DNA of 64,000 bases from Paenibacillus agri (GCF_013359945.1 NZ_JABWCS010000218.1:1-64000), one strand, 5' to 3'. Shown: positions 18,381-27,275, counted from the stretch's first letter. Numbers and translations: made by a program. The notes: generated by a model from the sequence alone, not told the origin.

Positions 18381-18420
18381 ATGACGAACTTAAGATCTTC
18401 ACTTAAGGCTCGGTCGTCAC
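18381..18420. repeat. 36-bp GACGA...TCGTC hairpin repeat, copy 1
   Basis: TGACGAACTTAAG at 18382-18394 and CTTAAGGCTCGGTCGTCA at 18402-18419 form a nested inverted repeat. A near-identical block lies at 40595-40633. Confidence 0.65.
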
Positions 18421-18518
18421 TACAGATACATTGTCCAGATTTCTTCGATTAAAAAGCCACTTAGCGGTTGAAATCCGGGCACAGCTTGTGCTTTCTCCTC
18501 CACAACGATTACGGCATC

Positions 18519-19448
18519 CTAAGGATTCACATGACTCAATTTATCAGGATCAAGCATCAGATACACTCCCTGAATCCGGTCACCTGAACGGGTCAACTCC
18601 AGGCAGAGTACACCTACAATCTCTCCATGCTGGCGATAAATAATGTGGGATTCTCCATTGACGCTAGCGAACGAAGCTTCCAACTCCCGTAGCCTGTTAA
18701 GCACCCGGCGTGAGGACAACAGGGCTGCGACCCCTTTCCGCCCGATCATTGGCCGGAGCACGGTATGCACCTGGCCACCGCCGTCAGAGATCAGCACCGG
18801 ATGATCACCCAGCAATTCCAGCATTCCGTTGATATCATAAGAATCAAAGGCATCAATAAATCTTTTCATGAGTGCCTCTCTGGAGTGCTTGATCACCGGC
18901 TCCGTACGCTCACCTGCCGGGACTGGTTGAAGATTCCGTTTGGCACGACTGAAGATTTTACGGCAATTGGTTTCCGACTTATCTACCATCTCGGCAATAT
19001 CTTCATATTCGTACTGGAACACTTCACGCAGGATGAATACTGCACGCTCAGTGGGCGTCAGCCGCTCTAGCAGAACCAGAAAAGCATAGGACAAGGTATC
19101 CTTACGTTCAGCCGTCGCTTCCGGTCCGTCGTAAATCTCCGCCACCGGCTCAGGAAGCCACTCTCCCTCGTAGGCCTCACGCTTATTGCGCGGAGAATTC
19201 AGAAAATTCAGGCAGCGGTTAGTAATCCCTTTGGCTACATATGCCTTCATATTCCGAATCTCACTCCGGTCCTTGCGCTGCAGCTCAGCAAAACAATCCT
19301 GCACGACATCTTCGGCATCAGCAACCACACCCAACATCCGATAGGCGATGGAAAAAGCGTACCCTTTATAAGTCAGATACAGCTCCTCCATACTCCGCTC
19401 ATTCTCAGTCGGCAGGCTGTCATCCTGCACCTTGTCCAAGCTTTTCAC
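18519..19448 (-). CDS. RNA polymerase sigma factor, ECF41 (SigJ-like) family
   Basis: 309 residues. Sigma region 2 (YKGYAFSIAYRMLG, DAEDVVQDCF) and region 4 (LTPTERAVFILREVFQYEYEDIAEMV) are followed by a ~110-residue SnoaL-like C-terminal extension. That extension contains the DPDKL signature near its end, close to the NPDKL motif of ECF41 factors, where it tunes activity in place of a classical anti-sigma factor. I set the start at GTG 19448 because GAAGGAGG lies six bases upstream; the frame is open further but without a site. It is downstream of, and probably co-transcribed with, the carboxymuconolactone-decarboxylase-like gene, the typical ECF41 partner. Confidence 0.9.
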   Translation of the reverse strand: MKSLDKVQDDSLPTENERSMEELYLTYKGYAFSIAYRMLGVVADAEDVVQDCFAELQRKDRSEIRNMKAYVAKGITNRCLNFLNSPRNKREAYEGEWLPEPVAEIYDGPEATAERKDTLSYAFLVLLERLTPTERAVFILREVFQYEYEDIAEMVDKSETNCRKIFSRAKRNLQPVPAGERTEPVIKHSREALMKRFIDAFDSYDINGMLELLGDHPVLISDGGGQVHTVLRPMIGRKGVAALLSSRRVLNRLRELEASFASVNGESHIIYRQHGEIVGVLCLELTRSGDRIQGVYLMLDPDKLSHVNP

Positions 19449-19479
19449 AATACGTCCTCCTTCAATACCTGCCCTGAGA

Positions 19480-19929
19480 TTAATTAAAGCAGCCTGGATA
19501 CATGCCTGTCGAGATCGCAATCCGGTTCCAGCAGTTGATCGTATTAATGGCCATTATCAGGTCTACATATTCCGCTTCACTAAAGTGTCCTCTTACTTTA
19601 TCATACAGTGCTTTCGGTACACCGCCCTTGGAAATGGTTGTCACCGCTTCGGAGAGTTCCAATACAACCCGCTCCTGCTCTGTAAAAAGATGCGGCACTT
19701 CATGCCACACACTAAGCAGCAGAATACGGTCGCCATGATCGCCAAGCTTTAGCAGGTCCTTCGCGTGCATATCCAGACAAAAGGCGCAGCCGTTAATTTG
19801 CGACACCCGTAATTTAATCAGTTCATACAGAACCTTGTCTTTAATCGCGTTCCCTGCATATGTCTCCAAACCCATCATCGCTGTCGCAGCTTTAGGGTTA
19901 GCCTTACTGTAATTTAATCTCAAACTCAT
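19480..19929 (-). CDS. Carboxymuconolactone decarboxylase / AhpD-like protein (ECF41 partner)
   Basis: 149 residues. The AhpD-like core has the redox pair in CAFCLDMHAKDL (CxxC...H), then LLSVWHEVPHLFTEQERVVLELSEAVT and NTINCWNRI. Family members act as thiol-dependent peroxidase-type or decarboxylase-like enzymes. I place the start at the fourth codon of the open frame (MSLRLNY), nine bases after AAGGAGG. The gene precedes the ECF41 sigma gene by 31 bp and is the usual regulatory target of ECF41. The substrate is not known. Confidence 0.88.
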   Translation of the reverse strand: MSLRLNYSKANPKAATAMMGLETYAGNAIKDKVLYELIKLRVSQINGCAFCLDMHAKDLLKLGDHGDRILLLSVWHEVPHLFTEQERVVLELSEAVTTISKGGVPKALYDKVRGHFSEAEYVDLIMAINTINCWNRIAISTGMYPGCFN

Positions 19930-19966
19930 CTCAATCATCCTCCTTAAAATGTCTTACATTACTGTA

Positions 19967-19993
19967 GACAAAGGAGTCATTCTTTTTGTGACA
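19967..19993 (-). promoter_or_regulatory. Candidate ECF41-dependent promoter
   Basis: On the minus strand TGTCACA (19987-19993), 16 bp and TGTC (19967-19970) lie about 40 bp upstream of the partner gene. This resembles the described ECF41 promoter (TGTCACA, about 16 bp, CGTC), with one mismatch in the -10 element. Confidence 0.6.
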
Positions 19994-20085
19994 ACTTGCT
20001 TATAGAAAAATTCAAATCGTTGACAGGGCCAAATCATGCATGGTCATGTCCAAATATAACATGTTCTCCTTTTTTTGATTCCTGC

Positions 20086-20110
20086 TATAATAATGATTAT
20101 TATTATCAAT
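20086..20110 (+). promoter_or_regulatory. Fur box over the promoter of the siderophore-binding protein gene
   Basis: TATAAT (20086-20091) is immediately overlapped by AATGATTATTATTATCAA, a Fur-type inverted repeat, 27 bp before the start codon. It implies iron repression. Confidence 0.8.
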
Positions 20111-20136
20111 TAGATGGAGAGAAGGGGTTTGTCAAC

Positions 20137-21141
20137 ATGCATCGTCACCGTAATTTTCTGCTTTTAGCTACTTTAATGCTGGTTTTATCGGTTCTGTCCG
20201 CTTGCGGGAATTCTAACTCGGCTGCTCCAGCCAATGAACCCGCGGCAACCACTGCACCAAGTGAGTCCTCTGCTGAAACTTCGGATTCAGCTGCTACAAT
20301 AAACTACACCGACAGTTTGGGACGTGAAGTCGTTATTCCAGCACATCCGCAAAGAATCATCACGACTCAATATCTGCCGGAAATGATCGCCGCAGGAACC
20401 AAGCCTATTGGCGCAGTCACCCATTTGCTGAATAACTTTGTATCCATCAAGGATCAGATCGGTGGTATTGAGGATGTTGGCCCTGCCAATGCCATCAATA
20501 TGGAGAAGGTCCTGTCCCTTCAGCCAGATCTGATCATTGCCACAGAGATGGATAAAGATAAAATTGACGACCTAAACAAAATTGCTCCAACAGTGGCGGT
20601 GCAATGGGTAGGCAATGACGCTTTCAAGCACTTCACAGATGTTGCGGCGGTTCTGGGCAAGAGTGCGGAAGCTGACCAATGGATTGCAGATTTTAATAAG
20701 AAGAGTGAGCAAGCGCGTCAAGATCTGGCCGCTTCTGTACAAGAAGGAGAAACGTTCGGCGCTGTCGTTATTGGCGGTTATGAAAAAGGACAGCTTAGAG
20801 TGTACGGACCGGGGAACGTCGGTTATACTTTATACGATACCCTTCACTTTAAAATGACAGACTTCGTTAAGCACGAATGGGAGACTAAAGACCATGAACT
20901 GGGACTCAAGATTTCCCTGGAAAAACTCCCTGAGTATGCTTCTGCCGACCGGCTGTTTGTTGTTAAATTTGATAATGATCCCGATTTCCTGCATGAAGTG
21001 GAAAATAGCAGACTCTGGAATAACCTCCCGGCGGTCAAGAATAACAAGGTCTACGTAGTGGATGAATCATTATGGTTCTCTTATGACGTCATGTCTCTTA
21101 AGGCGCAATTGGATAACGCAGTTGAGTTGTTAAAAAAATAA
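20137..21141 (+). CDS. Iron-siderophore ABC transporter substrate-binding lipoprotein
   Basis: 334 residues. The signal peptide ends in the lipobox LSAC (SVLSACGNSN), followed by a Ser/Ala/Thr-rich linker and a FecCD-partner type periplasmic-binding fold: INYTDSLGREVVIPAHPQRI, LSLQPDLII, KIAPTVAVQW and the C-terminal NNKVYVVDE. This is the class III metal-siderophore binding family (FeuA/YclQ-like). The start MHRHRN follows GAGAAGGGG; the frame is open upstream through the promoter but that part is not credible. A Fur box precedes it. No permease or ATPase genes follow, so it must share a transporter encoded elsewhere. It forms a unit with the Btr-like regulator downstream. Confidence 0.9.
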   Translation: MHRHRNFLLLATLMLVLSVLSACGNSNSAAPANEPAATTAPSESSAETSDSAATINYTDSLGREVVIPAHPQRIITTQYLPEMIAAGTKPIGAVTHLLNNFVSIKDQIGGIEDVGPANAINMEKVLSLQPDLIIATEMDKDKIDDLNKIAPTVAVQWVGNDAFKHFTDVAAVLGKSAEADQWIADFNKKSEQARQDLAASVQEGETFGAVVIGGYEKGQLRVYGPGNVGYTLYDTLHFKMTDFVKHEWETKDHELGLKISLEKLPEYASADRLFVVKFDNDPDFLHEVENSRLWNNLPAVKNNKVYVVDESLWFSYDVMSLKAQLDNAVELLKK

Positions 21142-21163
21142 ATGGTAACATGTTCATACCATA

Positions 21164-21202
21164 CGGGGTTCTTCAGCGTCAGCTGAAGAGCTCCTTTCTT
21201 TC
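21164..21202 (+). terminator. Terminator or attenuator between the binding protein and the Btr-like gene
   Basis: TCTTCAGC (21170-21177) and GCTGAAGA (21182-21189) pair around GTCA and are followed by CTCCTTTCTTTC. The T tract is interrupted, so partial read-through is likely. Confidence 0.55.
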
Positions 21203-21222
21203 ATCCAAGGAGGTGAATAGCT

Positions 21223-22830
21223 ATGTTAATTCCACCAAGTAGGCGCTCGGCGCGTCTCACTATTATGTATACCTGGTCTCAGATTTATTTATATACACTG
21301 GAAGAAGGTGCTGAGGAACAGACGATCTGCAGCCTTTCCGAAAAAATGCTTGTCGTCCCCGTTGAAGGGTCTGCTGAGGTATGCAGTGACGAGCAACGCC
21401 ATGTTCTCTACGAAAACCACTGTGGCATTCTGAACCCAAAGGACAATGTTTCTATCCAAAATGCCGGCACAGGCCCCCTACGCCTGTATCTTATCGAATT
21501 TGATGAATTGCGCTTGCCGGGCTCTTCCGAGGAGATTTCTGCTGAGCAGCTTCCGGTTTCTGCAGGTGTAATCGAATTGGCCTCATTCAGCCATTTTTCC
21601 GGGCTAGTGCACAATCTATACGAACGGCGGGCTCTCTCCGGGCCGCTTGAAGAGTACAAAAGCCACTTTATTTTCCAAGAGATCATTTTGATGATCTTGA
21701 AGAACGCTGAATGCAACAAGGAACAGGATGCCACAAGTGCGGTTCAGAAATCCATTGCCTTCATGGAGAATGCTTACGCCTTCGATCTCACGCATGGACA
21801 GCTTGCCGAAATGGCCGGGGTCTCCACCCGGCATTATTCGCGGATATTCAAGGGATTGACCGGCAAAAGCCCTATCGACTACCTCATCGAACTCCGAATG
21901 AACAAAGCAAAGACCCTGCTTCAGAGCCGGGAGGTATCGGTTGGTGAGGTAGCCGGGAGCGTGGGATTTCATGATCCCTTTCACTTCAGCCGCAGCTTCA
22001 AGCAGCATACAGGTGTCTCTCCCCGTCTGTACATTAATCTGCGCAAGCATAGCAGCAGGATCGCCTCTCTTCAGTATCTGGGCGAACTACTCGCCTTGGG
22101 CATCAAACCTGTCGGCGCACCTTCCCAGCTTCTAAAGGGCCGTTATTTGCAAGGCCATGTGGAGGGCATTACCGACATCGGCAAATCCGTAGTGGCACCA
22201 TACTTGGACAGGCTTGCCACCTTAAAGCCGGATGTGATTCTTACCTTTGACGGCCATCATTACGATACTTATGCCAAAATCGCTCCTACACTGGATATGT
22301 CCTGGTCACAGCCTGTTTTTGACCGGTTCCGCTTTATTGCCGATTTGATCGGCAAACACCAAGAGGCTGAGCAATGGCTCAGCCGATACGAGGAGCAGAC
22401 CTTTGCGGCCAGGAATGCTTTGAAATGGCATTTGCAAGCCGGACATACTCTCTCTTTTATCTGGACAAGAGGACTCCCGGAGACAGTGCAGGTCTATTAC
22501 GACATGAAGGTTCTTTATCAGGATTTGGGATTTCAGGCTCCACCTCCGGTAGCTGCCGTTCAGAAGACCAAGGGCCATCCCTTCAAATCCAATATTCCGG
22601 TTCAGGAACTGCCTCATTATGTGGGCGATCATCTGTTTGTTGTGGTCTCACCGGACCCTGTCTCACAGCAGCACTTCCGTGAGCTCCGGCAAAGCGAGAC
22701 CTGGAATAGCCTGCCGGCTGTTCAGAACCGCCGGGTATATCTAGGTTCGGAGGACTGGCTGCGCGAAGATCCGGTATCCATGTCCGGACAGATCCGAGAA
22801 GCTGTTCCTCTGCTCGTGGAATTAAATTGA
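21223..22830 (+). CDS. Btr-like AraC-family regulator fused to a siderophore-binding domain
   Basis: 535 residues. An N-terminal cupin-like region (about 1-165) precedes an AraC-type double helix-turn-helix (about 175-275; HGQLAEMAGVSTRHYSRIFKGLTGKSP, VGEVAGSVGFHDPFHFSRSFKQHTGVSP). The C-terminal 260 residues are a periplasmic-binding-protein fold like FeuA (LGELLALGIKPVGAP, LATLKPDVILTFD, LPAVQNRRVYLG). The same layout is found in B. subtilis Btr, which binds Fe-bacillibactin in the cytoplasm and activates feuABC. Here it would activate the upstream binding-protein gene or a distant permease operon. The start follows AAGGAGGTGAATAGCT. It ends four bases from the convergent MFS gene. Confidence 0.9.
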   Translation: MLIPPSRRSARLTIMYTWSQIYLYTLEEGAEEQTICSLSEKMLVVPVEGSAEVCSDEQRHVLYENHCGILNPKDNVSIQNAGTGPLRLYLIEFDELRLPGSSEEISAEQLPVSAGVIELASFSHFSGLVHNLYERRALSGPLEEYKSHFIFQEIILMILKNAECNKEQDATSAVQKSIAFMENAYAFDLTHGQLAEMAGVSTRHYSRIFKGLTGKSPIDYLIELRMNKAKTLLQSREVSVGEVAGSVGFHDPFHFSRSFKQHTGVSPRLYINLRKHSSRIASLQYLGELLALGIKPVGAPSQLLKGRYLQGHVEGITDIGKSVVAPYLDRLATLKPDVILTFDGHHYDTYAKIAPTLDMSWSQPVFDRFRFIADLIGKHQEAEQWLSRYEEQTFAARNALKWHLQAGHTLSFIWTRGLPETVQVYYDMKVLYQDLGFQAPPPVAAVQKTKGHPFKSNIPVQELPHYVGDHLFVVVSPDPVSQQHFRELRQSETWNSLPAVQNRRVYLGSEDWLREDPVSMSGQIREAVPLLVELN

Positions 22831-22834
22831 GACT

Positions 22835-24295
22835 TTACCCTTTTTCCGCCTGCATCTTCACACGCCGGGCATCAATTAACCGCCATCCGGTAAGTACTGC
22901 CGCCACAAAGCAGATGGATGCAGAGGTCATAAAGACTACATGCATGCCTTCCAGGAAAATATCCGGACGGCCCGGGATCAACCCGGTCACACGATAGCCT
23001 GCCTCGTTGCTCATGACATGGAACAGGATCGTTGTCGCCAGCGTAATACCGACGACCATGCCGACATTGCGAATCAGTGAATTGACACTGCCTGCAGAGC
23101 CGAGCTGAGTGCGCGGCACTTTGGACATAATCAGTGAATTGTTCGGCGATTGGAACAGGCCGCTTCCGATACCAAGCATGGCAATCCACAGTCCGACAAG
23201 CAGGACTGAGCTGCCAGCGTGTAGCTTCGCCAGCCCAATCTGGGCTACGACCATGACGATAAGACCAGCAAAGGTCAGCAGCTCTGAGCCAATCTTATCC
23301 GACAATGCGCCACTTATCGGCGCCACAATGACCATGGAGATCGGCAGCAGCATCAGCAGGAAGCCGGCGTCGAACGGCGACAGGTTCAGCATGTTCTGTG
23401 CATAGAACGGGGCGATAATGTTGAAGCAAAAATTCGCCGCGAAGACGAGGAAGCCACAAAGGATGCTGACCGAAAATAGCGGATTTTTGAACAGGGACAG
23501 ATTCAGCAACGGTTGTGTCTTACGGATTTCAACCCAGATAAACGCTGCAAAGGCACATACCGCTACAACCAGTGATATAACAATTCGTGTATCGCCATAG
23601 CCGATCTGCTGTCCAAGCAGTAATCCGGCGAACAAAAGAACGATAAAGAAAGCGAACAATATACTGCCGGGAATGTCGATTTTATCCTGAACCCGGACCA
23701 AATCCTTCGGAAGCACCTTCCAGCCTAGAATAATAGCAATCAGACCAATCGGGACGTTTACCCAGAAGATGTACTCCCAGCCTAGCGAGGACACGATAAT
23801 CCCGCCTAGACTTGGCCCAGCGATGCTGCCGAGCGAGACGAACGTGCCGATGAAGCCGAGCGCCTTACCGCGCTCACTGGCCGGGAAGATATCGGTTACG
23901 ATCCCTTGGCTGTTGGCCATCGTCATCGAAGCGCCGATAGCCTGAATAACACGTGACGCAATAAGCAAAGGCAAAGTAGTACTAAGTCCGCACAGCAGTG
24001 AACCAATAATGAACACCACAGTTCCGATTTTGAAAATTCGGATCTTCCCCGCGATATCCCCCAGTTTTCCAAAGAATAGAATCGCAGCACAGATCGCCAT
24101 CAGGTAACCTGTCGTCACCCACTCAATCTGCGCAATTGGCAGGCCTAGGCTCTTGGACAATACCGGCAGCGCAATATTGACAATGCTCCCGTCCAGCGTC
24201 GCCATGAACGTAAAGAGATTCAACACAATCAGAATCATCCAGCGCCTTTTCTGAATATCGCTGTTCTCCTGATAGGTTGCAGGAATTGAACTCAT
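22835..24295 (-). CDS. MFS drug efflux transporter, DHA2 family (14 TM, EmrB-like)
   Basis: 486 residues with about 14 membrane helices. Family motifs are visible: LDGSIVNIALP in helix 1, GKLGDIAGKIR (motif A), and the DHA2-type motif C region GFIGTFVSLGSIAGPSLGG. It would export hydrophobic drugs in exchange for protons. It is divergent from a MarR regulator, with two matching palindromic operators in between, so expression is probably relieved by a ligand of that regulator. The substrate cannot be read from sequence. Confidence 0.9.
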   Translation of the reverse strand: MSSIPATYQENSDIQKRRWMILIVLNLFTFMATLDGSIVNIALPVLSKSLGLPIAQIEWVTTGYLMAICAAILFFGKLGDIAGKIRIFKIGTVVFIIGSLLCGLSTTLPLLIASRVIQAIGASMTMANSQGIVTDIFPASERGKALGFIGTFVSLGSIAGPSLGGIIVSSLGWEYIFWVNVPIGLIAIILGWKVLPKDLVRVQDKIDIPGSILFAFFIVLLFAGLLLGQQIGYGDTRIVISLVVAVCAFAAFIWVEIRKTQPLLNLSLFKNPLFSVSILCGFLVFAANFCFNIIAPFYAQNMLNLSPFDAGFLLMLLPISMVIVAPISGALSDKIGSELLTFAGLIVMVVAQIGLAKLHAGSSVLLVGLWIAMLGIGSGLFQSPNNSLIMSKVPRTQLGSAGSVNSLIRNVGMVVGITLATTILFHVMSNEAGYRVTGLIPGRPDIFLEGMHVVFMTSASICFVAAVLTGWRLIDARRVKMQAEKG

Positions 24296-24362
24296 AATTA
24301 CACCTCGTTAAACTTAGAATGGTGGAACCGAAAAGAGGGTTGTCGAATCCAGAGGAATTTTA

Positions 24363-24422
24363 GTTGCGCACGCAACCAGTTCAATAATCCCCAGTGTACA
24401 GCATATTAGTTGCGTGCGCAAC
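24363..24422. promoter_or_regulatory. Twin MarR-type operators between the MFS and marR genes
   Basis: GTTGCGCACGCAAC (24363-24376) and GTTGCGTGCGCAAC (24409-24422) are perfect dyads, and each is the reverse complement of the other. Their centres are 46 bp apart in the divergent promoter region, so one regulator could control both genes. Confidence 0.85.
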
Positions 24423-24497
24423 AATATTGTTGTACACTTTTATTCATATTGAGCGCTGACCTCGCATTCAAGCAATCTAACCAAAGAGGTGTGCAAG

Positions 24498-24917
24498 TTG
24501 AACAAGGAACCTATAGGGAAGCTGATCTCCCTGATTCATCGTCAGAACCAAAAAACGCTGTCCAGACAGCTGGTTACCTATGGAATCGGTAGCGGTGGAC
24601 AGCACAGTTTTCTCAAGCTAATCATAGGGCGGCCGGGCATCACCCAGGATCAGTTAACGAATGAATTAAAATTCGATAAGGCAACTACTGCAAGAGCCGT
24701 GAAGCTGTTGGAGCAATCCGGCTACATCGAGCGGAAAGTCGATCCTGATGACCGCCGCTCCTACCTGCTCTATCCAACACCCAAAGCCATGGACTTTGCG
24801 CCGATCTTGCAGGAGATTCTGAATGGACTTAACCGCAAGCTTTCCCGTCATCTGACGGATGAAGAGGAAACACAGCTCATTTCCCTGCTAAAGCGAATTA
24901 GCCAGGAAGATGAATAA
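24498..24917 (+). CDS. MarR family transcriptional regulator of the divergent efflux pump
   Basis: 139 residues. The winged-helix core reads RPGITQDQLTNEL, DKATTARAVKLLEQSGYIERKVDPDDRRSYLLYPT, typical of MarR including the DxRR wing. The start is probably TTG 24498, six bases after AAAGAGGTG; a GTG three codons upstream would overlap the ribosome binding site. It very likely represses itself and the DHA2 pump through the twin dyads upstream. A strong terminator follows. Confidence 0.9.
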   Translation: MNKEPIGKLISLIHRQNQKTLSRQLVTYGIGSGGQHSFLKLIIGRPGITQDQLTNELKFDKATTARAVKLLEQSGYIERKVDPDDRRSYLLYPTPKAMDFAPILQEILNGLNRKLSRHLTDEEETQLISLLKRISQEDE

Positions 24918-24947
24918 CCTTTCCCCATATTTTTACTCCATATCACT

Positions 24948-24999
24948 AAAAATAACCGCAAGCTTTTCCGCGATGACGGATGGCTTGCGGTTATTTTTT
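24948..24999 (+). terminator. Terminator of the marR gene
   Basis: AAATAACCGCAAGC and GCTTGCGGTTATTT pair and are followed by TTTT; A-rich on the other side, so it may act in both directions. Confidence 0.85.
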
Positions 25000-25098
25000 A
25001 AGTCCATTTTCATCTATTGTCAGTTCAATACTCCACCTTATTAATAAAATTCAATTTGCACTATAGAGTTTAGCGCTCCATTATATAGGCAACTACTT

Positions 25099-25824
25099 TT
25101 ATCCCCCTACTTTACGTATAAACGTCTCTGCGAACAGAGCTGCATCCTTTGGCCATCTGGCGGTCAGCAATTGACCATCCTCCACGATGAATGGCGTATT
25201 AAATGAAGGGCCCTTCACATAGTCCTCCCGCTTCTGCAGATGCCGGGTCACCTCATCCTGAACATATTCTGGATATGTACGGTAATAACGTCCGCGAGCC
25301 CAGGCAGTTAACCAATAGGCGGTCCGCTCCAGGGACTTGGTCAGACTCGTCATCTTTTTTCCGTATACCACCGCTTGACCGGTCTGAGGATCAATAGTCC
25401 GGGCCAGAACGATGGGGCCGTGACAGATCGCACCGACCGGTCTGCCCAGCTTCCAGAACTGCAGCACCTTCTCCTGCAAAGTAACGCTCTCCAGGTATAC
25501 TGTCATTCCCTTCGCATGTCCTCCAGGCAAAATAAGACCGTCATAGGCTTCGGGATCAATACCCCCATATGCAAGCGGGTGCAAAAAGCCAGAGTCCAGC
25601 TCCAGCTGCTGGTGGTACCGCTGCACAACCACTTGGTCCGCCCCAAGCTGCCCGAACACAACTCCTGTCAACAAATAGGGATCGGTATAGGCGCGCTTCC
25701 CGTCAGGTGTGGCAAAATCCACCTGGAAGCCCGCTTCCCGGCAGAGATGCCACGGTACCACCACTTCTGTGGTATCAAAGTCTTGGGACGGTAGTGGAAT
25801 CAGCACTCTTTTCTGCTGTGGCAT
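25099..25824 (-). CDS. DJ-1/PfpI family protein (class I glutamine amidotransferase-like)
   Basis: 241 residues. The DJ-1/PfpI fold is shown by RVLIPLPSQDFDTTEV, GLILPGGHAKGM and the nucleophile elbow GAICHGPIVLAR with its cysteine. It is larger than simple PfpI proteins and carries an extra helical insert (WLTAWARGRYYRTYPEYVQDEV), as in Hsp31-like glyoxalase III/chaperone members. Likely roles are protein deglycation, methylglyoxal detoxification or stress. It starts behind GAAGGGAAGAG and stands alone between the marR gene and a second MFS pump. Confidence 0.85.
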   Translation of the reverse strand: MPQQKRVLIPLPSQDFDTTEVVVPWHLCREAGFQVDFATPDGKRAYTDPYLLTGVVFGQLGADQVVVQRYHQQLELDSGFLHPLAYGGIDPEAYDGLILPGGHAKGMTVYLESVTLQEKVLQFWKLGRPVGAICHGPIVLARTIDPQTGQAVVYGKKMTSLTKSLERTAYWLTAWARGRYYRTYPEYVQDEVTRHLQKREDYVKGPSFNTPFIVEDGQLLTARWPKDAALFAETFIRKVGG

Positions 25825-26009
25825 GGTATTCTCTTCCCTTCATGGTCACTAAAAGCGGCCGTCATTGATCTACGCGATCATTTTATCACAAATTTTAAAA
25901 AAACATTTTGCCCAATGACTCTGGAGCGTTTAAAATGAAACTTGCATGAAAATACAGACCATTTCAGAAAGGATACACATACATTATAGATTAGGAGCGA
26001 AGACACCAC

Positions 26010-27233
26010 ATGAATTCATCAACAAGCAACGCGTCACCCCCGGCGAAAAAGGAACGTTTTCCTTTATCGCTGCTATGTCTAACCCTTGGCGCCTTCGCGA
26101 TAGGAATGACAGAGTTTATTATTATGGGTCTGCTGCCCAATGTGGCTCATGACCTTGGCGTAACGATTCCGCAAGCCGGACAGCTCATTACCAGCTACGC
26201 CCTCGGGGTTGCCATCGGCGCTCCAATCTTGACCGTATTCACCCATAAGCTGCCTCAGAAAAAGCTGCTCGTCATCCTGATGCTCATCTTCATCGCGGGC
26301 AATGCCGTATCCGTCATCGCCCCAACCTACTCCCTGCTGATCGGAGCGCGCGTGATCACCGCTTTCGCGCATGGCACCTTTTTAGGGGTAGGCACAATTA
26401 TCGCTGCACGACTTGTAAGGCCGGAGAAGAGGGCCGGCGCCGTCTCAATCGTATTGGCGGGATTGACGGTTGCCAATATCATCGGCGTACCGTTCGGAAC
26501 TTTTATCGGCCAACAGCTGGGCTGGAGAGCCTCGTTCGGCGCTATTACCCTGCTGGGTATTGTATCCCTGCTCGGCATTATCCGCTTCATTCCTGTAATC
26601 ACTCAGGATAAAATCAACAGCCTGGGCGAGCAGTTCCGCGGACTGATCAATCCGCAGGTCCTGCTGATCCTGTTGACTGGAGCACTCGGCTGTGGCAGTC
26701 TCTTCTCCCTGTTCACCTATATTACGCCAATGCTGGAGAATATCACTGGCTACGCCGAACACAGTGTCACCTGGATTCTGGTACTGTTCGGACTTGGCGT
26801 GACCATCGGTAACATTGTCGGCGGCAAACTCGCAGACTGGAAGCTGATGCCTTCCCTGATTGTTAATTTCGCGGTTCTGGCCGTTGTGATTTCCATCCTT
26901 AATCTCACGCTCGACAGCCCGGTGCTGTCCGTCATCAATATCTTCTTCTGGGGCATCGCCGCATTCGGCATTATGCCTGGCATTCAGCTGCGCATCATGA
27001 ATCTGGCGCATAAGGCTCCCTTGCTGGCTACCACATCCAGCCACTCTGCGCTTAATCTGGGTAATGCTGGTGGCGCCTACTTCGGCGGGCTTGCGATCAC
27101 CCACTTTGGACTGGAGTCCATTCCTTGGCTGTCCGCATCCCTTGCGATTCTGGGCTTCCTAGGTGCATGGCTCAGCTACGCCATTTCGCGGCGCAATGCT
27201 GGCGGAGTGGGTCAAATTACAACCACGCCATAA
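26010..27233 (+). CDS. MFS transporter, DHA1 family (AraJ/YdhP-like)
   Basis: 407 residues, 12 membrane helices. The N-terminal stretch FAIGMTEFIIMGLLPNVAHDLGV is characteristic of the AraJ/YdhP/PbuE group of sugar, purine or drug efflux permeases. Also visible are GAPILTVFTHKLPQKKLL (motif A position) and SHSALNLGNAGGAYFGG near the end. The start follows TAGGAGCG with a longish spacer. It is convergent with the adenine deaminase operon. Because PbuE exports purines, a link with the neighbouring operon is conceivable, but that is inference. Confidence 0.85.
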   Translation: MNSSTSNASPPAKKERFPLSLLCLTLGAFAIGMTEFIIMGLLPNVAHDLGVTIPQAGQLITSYALGVAIGAPILTVFTHKLPQKKLLVILMLIFIAGNAVSVIAPTYSLLIGARVITAFAHGTFLGVGTIIAARLVRPEKRAGAVSIVLAGLTVANIIGVPFGTFIGQQLGWRASFGAITLLGIVSLLGIIRFIPVITQDKINSLGEQFRGLINPQVLLILLTGALGCGSLFSLFTYITPMLENITGYAEHSVTWILVLFGLGVTIGNIVGGKLADWKLMPSLIVNFAVLAVVISILNLTLDSPVLSVINIFFWGIAAFGIMPGIQLRIMNLAHKAPLLATTSSHSALNLGNAGGAYFGGLAITHFGLESIPWLSASLAILGFLGAWLSYAISRRNAGGVGQITTTP

Positions 27234-27275
27234 TCAAAGTACAGTCTCGTCTAGCAAAGCAGTGCATCACAAACA

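Larger units (their letters stand above)
18044..18518. other. Intergenic region between the 7TM kinase and the ECF41 sigma gene
   Basis: 475 bp with no gene. It holds a partial copy of the four-palindrome element (18243-18378), one unit of which is the sigma gene terminator, and the first copy of a 36-bp hairpin repeat (18381-18420). The promoter of the 7TM kinase must lie at its left end but is not evident. Confidence 0.6.

Noticed and set aside
26445..27104. Minus-strand open frame of 219 codons opposite the AraJ-like MFS gene
   Set aside because: Low-complexity polar translation rich in Gln, Asn and Asp, typical of an antisense shadow of a membrane-protein gene.
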